A program made the translations under genes and the position numbers. A DNA stretch of 7,462 bases, from positions 1 to 7,462 of the forward strand of contig DASVES010000150.1 in the NCBI GenBank assembly GCA_036380435.1, given 5' to 3'. This DNA comes from DASQDT01 sp036380435. Lineage in GTDB: Bacteria > Acidobacteriota > Blastocatellia > Pyrinomonadales > Pyrinomonadaceae. Position 1 is the stretch's first letter. Every line of letters begins with the position of its first letter. Below, piece by piece: positions 1 through 5,187 of the stretch. The notes under the pieces were generated by a model. That model searched no databases. It was not told the DNA's origin and saw only the letters and a program-made list of their open reading frames with translations.

Positions 1-386
1 GCCGGCCAGTTGGCCGACTCGCCCACGCCGAGCAGGAAGCGGAAGGCCGCGAAGCTGTAGAAGCCGCCGGCCAGCGACGTGAGCATCGAGACGACGGAGT
101 ACCAGACGACCGAGAGCGTCAGCCCCCGCCGCGTGCCCAGCTTATCAACGAGGCGGCCGCAGACCGTCTGCCCGATGGAGTAGGCGATGCGGAAGGAGAT
201 GACGAGGTAGGCGTAGTCGGTGTTCGTCCAGCCGTAGTCCTTCTTGAGGAAGGGGGCGAGGTTCGAGAGCGTCTGGCGGTCAATGTAGTTGATGACGGTC
301 GAGGCGAAGAGCAGGCCGCCGATCCACCACCGCAGGTGTTTGATCGGCGCGCGGCGTCCCGCGCCAGGTTGTTTAGACACTGCCAT
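1..386 (-). CDS. MFS transporter, ACS/hexuronate-type, N-terminal part (runs off left edge)
   Basis: This is an inner-membrane sugar-acid symporter of the major facilitator superfamily, of which only the first 128 residues lie in the window. Seen: a short basic N-terminus, a first membrane segment (about residues 19-35) ending in NYIDRQTLS, a second from about 58-78, then the loop-2-3 signature GRLVDKLGTRRG (77-88), and further segments up to GVGESANWPA at the break. Known of the family: an N-Y-x-D-R motif after helix 1 and the G-(V/I/L)-G-E-(S/A)-x-N-W-P-A motif are typical of the anion:cation symporter (ACS) group, which includes the ExuT hexuronate and GudP glucarate carriers. The ATG at 386 is chosen because the protein then begins directly before helix 1. 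An AAAGGA lies 12 bases upstream, a rather long spacing. It follows the kinase fusion gene by 33 bases and is probably cotranscribed, so its substrate is likely a sugar that the kinase handles. Hexuronate as substrate is inferred. Confidence 0.88.
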   Translation of the reverse strand, partial: MAVSKQPGAGRRAPIKHLRWWIGGLLFASTVINYIDRQTLSNLAPFLKKDYGWTNTDYAYLVISFRIAYSIGQTVCGRLVDKLGTRRGLTLSVVWYSVVSMLTSLAGGFYSFAAFRFLLGVGESANWP

Positions 387-398
387 TCGTTCGGCTCA

Positions 399-404
399 TC
401 CTTT
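399..404 (-). promoter_or_regulatory. Possible ribosome binding site for the MFS gene
   Basis: AAAGGA on the minus strand, 12 bases before the ATG at 386. The spacing is longer than ideal, but no better purine-rich site precedes this start. It lies in the 33-base gap after the kinase fusion gene, so translation may also depend partly on the upstream gene. Confidence 0.4.
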
Positions 405-419
405 AGTTCGGGTTCGTAG

Positions 420-2960
420 CTAAGCCTCGGCACCATCCAGCTCGGAGATGAAGCGCTCGCACAGCGCCACGTCCTCCAGAGTCTTAATGCCTTGCCCCTC
501 ACGGGCGTCGGTGAAGGGGCAGGCCAGCACTCCGCCGGCGCGCGCCGCCAGGAAGTTAATCATCTCGTTCGGTAAGCCAAGTTCGCCCGTCCGGTCGTAA
601 CGCCCTTCGGACTCGTGCCAGTGCCGGCGCCGCAACTCCACCAGCGTGTCGAACATCACGCGGCTCTTGAGCAGGAAGAGGCCGTTGTTCGTCTCGCCGA
701 ACTCGGGGCGCGGCACGCCCTCCAGGTGCGTCTCGCGCGACGCAAGCACGTGCCCCTGCTCGTCGCGCTCGACCGGCGCGTAAGGACGCTCCCTGAGCGC
801 CGTCGGCAGCACCATGTCGTACACGTCGAAGAGCGCGGCGAGCCGGAGAGCGCGCGCGACCGTCCGCGGCCTGACGGCGGGCTGCGTGCCCCAGATGACC
901 AGTGCGCGCCCGTCGAAATCCTTCATTAACTCGCGCGCTTGCAGGACGGCGTCGCCCGTGCCGAGCGACACGCGCTGCATGACGTAGCTCACCTCCTCGC
1001 CGGCCAGCGCCTCGCGCACCGCCCGCTCGGTCTCGGGCGAGACGATCACGATGGGCGCATGCGCCAAGCCGCCGCAGCCCTCCATGACGTTACGCAACAC
1101 GCGGAGTATGGCCGGCACGCCGGCTACCGACGCCACTGGCTTCGGCACATCCAGCCCCGACTCGCGCGCCCTCGACCCCTTCCCGGCCGCGACGATTATG
1201 GGCCACACTTCGTCCCGCACGGTGTCCGCCTCTACGTCGTCAAGCATCGAGGCGATGCCCCGCCTGTAGACGGCCCCCGCGCGCCCTAGCGCGTTGAACT
1301 CTTCGACCGCCCGGCGCCAGACCGATTCGAGCCCCAGCCCCGAGAGCCCGTCGCCCGGCGTGGAGACCATCACCGAGCCTTCGCGCTCGCCGTCCCGGCC
1401 GGCGGAGGCGTAAAACTCCGCCTGCACCCTGCGGATGAGCACGGACACATTCTCCTCCGTCGTCAGCGCGAGGACATTGCCTCCGAACCCGCCGCCCATC
1501 AGCCGCGCGCCGCGGACGCCAGGGTCGGAGAGGATGATGCCGACCAGCCTCTCCACCTCCGGCGTACTCACGCCGTAGAAGCCCCGCAGGCTCGCGTGTG
1601 TCTCGTTGAGCAGTTCGCCCAGACGTGACAGCGCCTGACGCCCGTCCGATTCTGAAGGAGAGTCGAGGAGGCGCTCGGCCGCCAAGACGCGGCGGACTTC
1701 GCCGAGGTGGTGCAGGGCGTAAGCGCGCACGCGCAGCGGCCGCCCGCGCCGCCCTTCGACGAGCGCCGGGAAGGCTTCAGCGCACTCGCCGTACGCACGT
1801 GCGTAATCCCGCTCGACCTCCTCCAGCGTGATCGTCTCAGGGAGTTCGCGGAGCAGCGACTCCGCCTCGTCGGCCGCGCCCTCCCCGCCCGAGAGCAACG
1901 CCTCGACGGCGCGACCCCACGCCGCGTGACGCCGCGGGTCTGTGTCCTCCCAGCCTTCTATGATCGCGGGTATCAGCAGGCGCGAGACGGCCGCGCGCTC
2001 GTTGTACTCCAGCATGATCTCCCGCCCCTTGTCCGCCGGGTGGGAGAAGAAGGTGACCCAGCGCAGCCGCATCGACGGGAGCTGTAGGGCGCGCGTCGTC
2101 CCCTCCCTGTAAGAGATGCGCACGGCGCGCCCGCGCCTCGCGAGGCAGATCGTCAGGTGATCCATCGACCCGCCGCGCGTGCCGACAAACCACTCGGCCT
2201 TCGACGAATCCACGGCCAACTCGCCGGGCTCGTAAGCCACGCCGTTGACCTCGCGTATCGCCGCGCCGGCGAGCACTGCCAGCGCCGAAGAGGACGAAGC
2301 CCCGCCCTTAGGCGGGATGCTCGAATCGACGACGAAGTCGAAGCCCCGCGCCACCCGCCCGCCGAACTTCGTGCGTGCGAAGAAACACGAACCCTTAACG
2401 TAGTTGCCCCAGTGGGGCGCCGGCGTCTCGCCCTTGAAGACGTAAGAGAGCCACTCCGCCTCGTAACCCACTCCGCCTCCGGGCGCGGGGCCTTCGTCGA
2501 GCGAGAAGTCGAAGCGCGCGAACTCCCCGCGACGTGAGGCGCCCCGGACGCGCCCCGTCGCCGAGGGCCCGTACATCATGAGCATGTCGTGTTCGCGGCT
2601 GCCGAAGGGGAGTGAGTACGTCGGCAGGTAAGACACGTAGTCGACGTGCTCGCCGAGGATGTTGATGCGCGCCGGGGCGCGGAGCAGGCGGACTGGTCCT
2701 TCGCCGTAGGCCTCCAGAAAGCTTGCGCACAGCGCACCCAGCCTGTTGAGGTTTTTCTCGGCGGCCCCCGCGTCGTCCCCGTAAGTCTGCCGGAGAAGTG
2801 AGAGCAGCCCCGCCGCCCGCGTCGACAGTCCCCGGGCGCCGCCTTCAAAGAGTGACGCGAGCAGCGACTGCCGACCGCCATGCGGTTCGTACGCCCCCGA
2901 CTCGGCACGGGGGCGGGCGGCGATGCCGGATACGAGCTTGTGTAGGTTAGAGACTAGCAC
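420..2960 (-). CDS. Galactokinase-like GHMP sugar kinase fused to a GlmU-type nucleotidyltransferase
   Basis: A cytoplasmic two-domain protein of about 846 residues (numbered from GTG 2960). Residues ~55-540 form a galactokinase-type GHMP kinase. Motif 1 is RAPARINILGEHVDY (94-108), with R98 matching the catalytic arginine and E104/H105/D107 the sugar-binding residues of GalK. Motif 2 is PPKGGASSSSA (216-226), the ATP loop. MDH at 266-268 carries the catalytic aspartate D267. Motif 3 is LMGGGFGGN (487-495). Residues ~585-846 form a nucleotidyltransferase: IIVAAGKGSRA (588-598), VPKP (605-608) and LGTGDA (666-671) match GlmU. At the usual metal-binding GDxP the protein has GTQP (690-694), and at GlmU's EGVNN it has QGIKT. 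Expected role: sugar to sugar-1-phosphate, then to nucleotide sugar; the substrate is unknown. The frame stays open to a GTG at 3071, but those 37 codons have only about 50% G/C at third positions and a palindrome lies there, so I prefer 2960. Neither start has a clear Shine-Dalgarno. Domain order is opposite to that of the fucokinase/GDP-fucose pyrophosphorylase fusion Fkp. Confidence 0.85.
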   Translation of the reverse strand: MLVSNLHKLVSGIAARPRAESGAYEPHGGRQSLLASLFEGGARGLSTRAAGLLSLLRQTYGDDAGAAEKNLNRLGALCASFLEAYGEGPVRLLRAPARINILGEHVDYVSYLPTYSLPFGSREHDMLMMYGPSATGRVRGASRRGEFARFDFSLDEGPAPGGGVGYEAEWLSYVFKGETPAPHWGNYVKGSCFFARTKFGGRVARGFDFVVDSSIPPKGGASSSSALAVLAGAAIREVNGVAYEPGELAVDSSKAEWFVGTRGGSMDHLTICLARRGRAVRISYREGTTRALQLPSMRLRWVTFFSHPADKGREIMLEYNERAAVSRLLIPAIIEGWEDTDPRRHAAWGRAVEALLSGGEGAADEAESLLRELPETITLEEVERDYARAYGECAEAFPALVEGRRGRPLRVRAYALHHLGEVRRVLAAERLLDSPSESDGRQALSRLGELLNETHASLRGFYGVSTPEVERLVGIILSDPGVRGARLMGGGFGGNVLALTTEENVSVLIRRVQAEFYASAGRDGEREGSVMVSTPGDGLSGLGLESVWRRAVEEFNALGRAGAVYRRGIASMLDDVEADTVRDEVWPIIVAAGKGSRARESGLDVPKPVASVAGVPAILRVLRNVMEGCGGLAHAPIVIVSPETERAVREALAGEEVSYVMQRVSLGTGDAVLQARELMKDFDGRALVIWGTQPAVRPRTVARALRLAALFDVYDMVLPTALRERPYAPVERDEQGHVLASRETHLEGVPRPEFGETNNGLFLLKSRVMFDTLVELRRRHWHESEGRYDRTGELGLPNEMINFLAARAGGVLACPFTDAREGQGIKTLEDVALCERFISELDGAEA

Positions 2961-2974
2961 CGTTGTGACTAAAG

Positions 2975-2990
2975 AGGGCTGAACGGCCCT
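2975..2990 (-). repeat. Small hairpin in the kinase-gene leader
   Basis: AGGGC, a 6-base loop, then GCCCT: a perfect 5-base-pair stem. On the minus strand it is followed by CTTT and then by the GTG at 2960. The T run is too short for a convincing intrinsic terminator. If the kinase starts at 2960, the hairpin sits about 15 bases before the start codon and could affect translation. It could equally be chance. Confidence 0.3.
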
Positions 2991-3014
2991 ATCGACTCTA
3001 AAGCGTTTTCGATA
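2990..3014. promoter_or_regulatory. Operator-like inverted repeat TATCGA-N13-TCGATA with a CG-centred core
   Basis: Two perfect 6-base arms, TATCGA (2990-2995) and TCGATA (3009-3014), lie 13 bases apart. Overlapping them, TCTAAAGCGTTTTCGA (2997-3012) is an imperfect palindrome around CG with 6 of 8 paired positions. Its core AAAGCGTTTTC agrees with the central part of the LacI-family/CcpA-type consensus (WAANCGNTNWC). The site lies between the leftward promoter and the preferred GTG start, where a repressor could act as a roadblock. The regulator is not encoded in the window; the assignment is by shape only. Confidence 0.35.
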
Positions 3015-3123
3015 AAGAGAACGGCGGTTGCTGCGTCGGGGTTTGTTCGAGACTCTGACAAATGCGGTCACCGTAGACCGGCGGAGCGCCGTTTAAGACA
3101 TCTCTCGGCGCCCCGGAGACGTG

Positions 3124-3152
3124 CTTATACCATCACACGCCCTCTAAGCCAA
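3124..3152 (-). promoter_or_regulatory. Sigma70-like promoter for the kinase-transporter operon
   Basis: On the minus strand TTGGCT (3152-3147; 4 of 6 to TTGACA), a 17-base spacer, and TATAAG (3129-3124; 5 of 6 to TATAAT). The expected transcript start is near 3117. This gives a leader of roughly 45 bases to GTG 3071 or 155 bases to GTG 2960. It is the best promoter match in the window and has the orientation needed for the leftward genes. Confidence 0.55.
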
Positions 3153-3274
3153 AGGCCCACGGTGCCTCGGGACGGCGCACACGGTGAAGACGTGCGGAGG
3201 CGAGAGGCGGGGCAGCAAAGTTTCATAAAAGCAATTCTCCCAAGGTATAGATATTCGGCCCGGCGGCCTAATCC

Positions 3275-3306
3275 TTGCGGCCGCGCTCGGGTTAGTGCTA
3301 TAAAAT
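3275..3306 (+). promoter_or_regulatory. Possible promoter for the rightward operon
   Basis: TTGCGG (3275-3280; 3 of 6 to TTGACA), an 18-base spacer, and TATAAA (3299-3304; 5 of 6), within the A/T run GCTATAAAAT. The expected transcript start is near 3311, leaving a leader of about 125 bases before the TTG at 3438. The -35 match is poor, so an activator or another sigma factor may be involved. Confidence 0.4.
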
Positions 3307-3314
3307 CGTTCCCG

Positions 3315-3326
3315 ACAACGCGTCGT
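3315..3326. promoter_or_regulatory. CG-centred imperfect palindrome just after the rightward promoter
   Basis: ACAACGCGTCGT is identical to its reverse complement at 10 of 12 positions, with the perfect core ACGCGT. It begins about four bases after the predicted transcript start of the rightward promoter, a classic position for a repressor site. The CG centre recalls LacI-family operators. It is short, and such words are common in GC-rich DNA. Confidence 0.28.
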
Positions 3327-3370
3327 GTTCTGAAATTCTGTAGAGCGATCCGCCCACAATTCGTGTCACC

Positions 3371-3384
3371 CCGAAGTCTTTCGG
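3371..3384 (+). repeat. Small perfect hairpin in the acetyltransferase-gene leader
   Basis: CCGAA-GTCT-TTCGG: a 5-base-pair stem with a 4-base loop, 54 bases before the preferred start. No T run follows, so it is not an intrinsic terminator. It may be a leader structure or chance. Confidence 0.22.
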
Positions 3385-3419
3385 AAACTGATGGGCGAAA
3401 GTATTCATTGAGGTTTGTC

Positions 3420-3426
3420 AGGAAAG
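3420..3426 (+). promoter_or_regulatory. Ribosome binding site supporting a TTG start at 3438
   Basis: AGGAAAG ends 11 bases before TTG 3438. It is the only purine-rich Shine-Dalgarno-like site close to the beginning of the conserved acetyltransferase domain. No in-frame ATG occurs between 3162 and the domain, so a non-ATG start is required. Confidence 0.45.
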
Positions 3427-3437
3427 TAAACAAACTC

Positions 3438-4298
3438 TTGAACCCGAACGCCGAGAAGTTTGGAATTCGTCTGCTCGAAGAGAGCGATGTCGCTGAGGCG
3501 ATGAGACTCAAGGCGGCCAGATGGAATCAGACAGAAGAGGACTGGCTCAGACTCCTCAGGCTCTGCCCGCGCGGCTGTTTCGCTGCCACCGCCGGCGTGA
3601 GACTCGTCGGGACGACGACCATCACCGTGTACGGGCGGGGACTCGCCTGGGTAGGCATGGTACTCGTCGACCCCGATTTCCGCCGGAGGGGCATCGCGAC
3701 GGCGCTCGTCCGTGAGGCGCTCAAAGGCCTTGACGCGGCCGCGGTGACGACGGTGAAACTGGACGCGACGCCCGAGGGCGCCCCCGTCTACGAAGCGCTG
3801 GGCTTCGAGGCCGAGCTTCACATCGAGCGCTGGGTGGGCGTAGTCCAGGCCAAAGCCTCGCCGGCACATACGGCGGAAGGCGCGCCCCAACCGTCGCAAA
3901 TCCTCGAACTCGACCGGCGCGCGTTCGGCGCCGACCGCTCGGAACTGCTGAGGGCGCTTTTGGAAGAGTCGTGCGTAACGCCGGCGGTGAGCATGGGGGC
4001 GGACGGGCGGCTGCGCGGCTACGCCCTGGCGAGGCGCGGGGCGATGGCTGACTACGTCGGGCCTATAGTGGCGGAGGAGGCAGAGACGGCCGCCGCCCTC
4101 CTCGACGACGTGCTCAATCGTCTGGATGCGGGGCGGGTCTGCGTGGACTTAAACACGACTTACGCCGGCGGCGCGCGCGTGCTGGAGGCGCAGGGCTTCG
4201 TCAAACAGCGCGAGCTGATCCGCATGCGCCGCGGTGGGAGAAGCGGCGCAGGCACTTCCGACAGCATCTTCGCCATCGCCGGGCCGGAAGTGGGTTGA
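3438..4298 (+). CDS. Two-domain GNAT acetyltransferase (GNAT plus Acetyltransf_18-like C-terminus)
   Basis: About 286 residues from TTG 3438. This is a cytoplasmic acetyl-CoA-dependent N-acetyltransferase. The first domain begins FGIRLLEESDVAEAMRL (the usual beta1-alpha1 opening) and has the acetyl-CoA pyrophosphate loop VDPDFRRRGIATAL (77-90), then VYEALGFEAE, the standard GNAT C-terminal strand. The second half (~140-275) has the layout of the second domain in YitH-type proteins: GYALARRGAMADYVGPIVAE, then a strand VCVDLNTTY, then VLEAQGFVKQRELIRM. Total length fits that family. The frame stays open upstream to GTG 3162, but the extra 92 residues are lower in GC and lack recognisable domain sequence, so I place the start at TTG 3438 beside AGGAAAG; TTG 3408 is an alternative. 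It is the first gene of the rightward set, 30 bases before the NagB homologue. The acceptor cannot be told from sequence; an amino sugar or amino-sugar phosphate is a guess from the neighbour. Confidence 0.82.
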   Translation: MNPNAEKFGIRLLEESDVAEAMRLKAARWNQTEEDWLRLLRLCPRGCFAATAGVRLVGTTTITVYGRGLAWVGMVLVDPDFRRRGIATALVREALKGLDAAAVTTVKLDATPEGAPVYEALGFEAELHIERWVGVVQAKASPAHTAEGAPQPSQILELDRRAFGADRSELLRALLEESCVTPAVSMGADGRLRGYALARRGAMADYVGPIVAEEAETAAALLDDVLNRLDAGRVCVDLNTTYAGGARVLEAQGFVKQRELIRMRRGGRSGAGTSDSIFAIAGPEVG

Positions 4299-4317
4299 GG
4301 CGCGAAGTCTTCCATCT

Positions 4318-4323
4318 GAGGAG
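4318..4323 (+). promoter_or_regulatory. Strong ribosome binding site deciding the NagB-homologue start
   Basis: GAGGAG, five bases before ATG 4329. The in-frame GTG at 4323 overlaps the site itself, so the ATG is the start. Confidence 0.75.
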
Positions 4324-4328
4324 TGAAC

Positions 4329-5135
4329 ATGGAATCACGGGTGCAGAGGGGCGCGGCCGAGGATGGTCTCGTCGAGCGGTTTCAGGCGGGGCGCCTGAAC
4401 GTGTACGTCTACGAGTCGCGGCGGATGATGGGGGCGGTCGCGGCCGCCGCCGTGTCGGCGGAGATTCGTCGCCTGCAAGGTGAGCGGGGCCGCGCTGTCG
4501 TCATCTTCGCCTCCGCCCCTTCGCAGAACGAGTTCCTGGCGGAACTCGCCGGAGTCCCGGGCGTCGACTGGCCTAAAGTCAAGGGCTTTCACCTCGACGA
4601 GTACCTGGGGATGGAGGACAGCGCGCCGCAGTCCTTCCGCCGCTTCCTGCTCGACCGCCTGGTGAACAAGGTGGACTTCGGCGAGTTCCACGGGCTGCGC
4701 GGCGAGGCCGAGGACGCCGCGGCTGAGTGCCGCAGGTACGCGGCGCTGCTCGCGGAGAACCCGCCCGACTTCGCCGTGCTCGGCATCGGCGAGAACGGGC
4801 ATCTGGCCTTCATCGACCCGCCCTTCTGCGACTTCGACGACCCGGAGCCGGTCAAGGTGGCCGAGCTGGACGAGGTCTGCCGCGTGCAGCAGGTGCATGA
4901 CGGCGCCTTCGCGGCGCTCGAAGATGTCCCGCGCGACGCGCTCTCCCTGACCATCCCGACCATCATGTCGAGGCCGAAGCTGTTCGCCATCGTGCCTGGG
5001 CCGGCGAAGGCGCAGGCCATCAAGGGCGTCATCGAGGGGCCGATTGAGACGGCGTGCCCGGCCTCCATTCTCAGGAACCACCCGGACGCGCACCTCTTCA
5101 TTGACCGCGACTCGGCCTCGCTCCTCTCGCGCTGA
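4329..5135 (+). CDS. Glucosamine-6-phosphate deaminase/isomerase family protein (NagB-like)
   Basis: 268 residues, the usual NagB length. Cytoplasmic. Known family reaction: glucosamine-6-phosphate to fructose-6-phosphate plus ammonia; the same fold also serves 6-phosphogluconolactonase. Seen: VVIFASAPSQNEFL (58-70) at the sugar-phosphate loop where NagB has a GSTP-type loop; GFHLDEYLGM (86-95), with D90 matching the catalytic base Asp72 of E. coli NagB; LGIGENGHLAFIDPP (151-165), where H158 matches His143, N156 replaces Asp141 and D163 replaces Glu148; and the C-terminal PASILRNHPDAHLFID (245-260), matching the family's C-terminal strand. As I recall, Asn at the Asp141 position also occurs in Gram-positive NagB enzymes. 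The GENGHLAF-x-DPP form marks a side subfamily whose substrate I cannot assign with certainty. An aminosugar phosphate is likely. It lies between the acetyltransferase (30-base gap) and the secreted hydrolase (52-base gap), probably in one operon. Confidence 0.88.
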   Translation: MESRVQRGAAEDGLVERFQAGRLNVYVYESRRMMGAVAAAAVSAEIRRLQGERGRAVVIFASAPSQNEFLAELAGVPGVDWPKVKGFHLDEYLGMEDSAPQSFRRFLLDRLVNKVDFGEFHGLRGEAEDAAAECRRYAALLAENPPDFAVLGIGENGHLAFIDPPFCDFDDPEPVKVAELDEVCRVQQVHDGAFAALEDVPRDALSLTIPTIMSRPKLFAIVPGPAKAQAIKGVIEGPIETACPASILRNHPDAHLFIDRDSASLLSR

Positions 5136-5187
5136 AGGCGCGGGCAGTCCGGCCGAAGCCGCAAAGCTTTAAAGGTTGAGAGCGGAG

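Larger units (their letters stand above)
2961..3437. other. Divergent control region between the two gene sets
   Basis: About 480 bases of visibly lower GC than the flanking genes separate the leftward kinase gene from the rightward acetyltransferase gene. Open frames cross parts of it (a leftward GTG at 3071 and a rightward GTG at 3162), but their codon use is unlike the real genes, so I read them as chance extensions. It contains two outward-facing promoter candidates and several inverted repeats, listed separately. I see no tRNA, riboswitch core that I recognise, or insertion sequence in it. Confidence 0.65.

Noticed and set aside
119..502. Leftward open frame of 127 codons
   Set aside because: It overlaps the MFS gene in another frame, gives Ser/Arg/Pro-rich sequence and crosses the real gene boundary. 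The MFS frame shows clear family motifs.
939..2537. Several rightward open frames inside the kinase fusion gene
   Set aside because: All are antisense to a gene whose motifs are continuous. None has a domain-like sequence.
2975..2990. Intrinsic terminator or attenuator
   Set aside because: The stem is only 5 base pairs and the T run only three bases, so I list it as a plain hairpin.
3275..3290. GCGGCCGC palindrome as a regulatory site
   Set aside because: It is a low-complexity GC word expected by chance in this base composition and overlaps the -35 region without further symmetry.
3125..3511. Leftward open frame of 128 codons across the control region
   Set aside because: It overlaps the acetyltransferase start and both promoter candidates, and the protein has no recognisable pattern.
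4335..5093. Leftward open frame of 252 codons opposite the NagB homologue
   Set aside because: Its composition is His/Arg/Leu-rich, as expected for an antisense frame of a GC-rich gene. It shows no motif, while the plus-strand frame has unmistakable NagB motifs.
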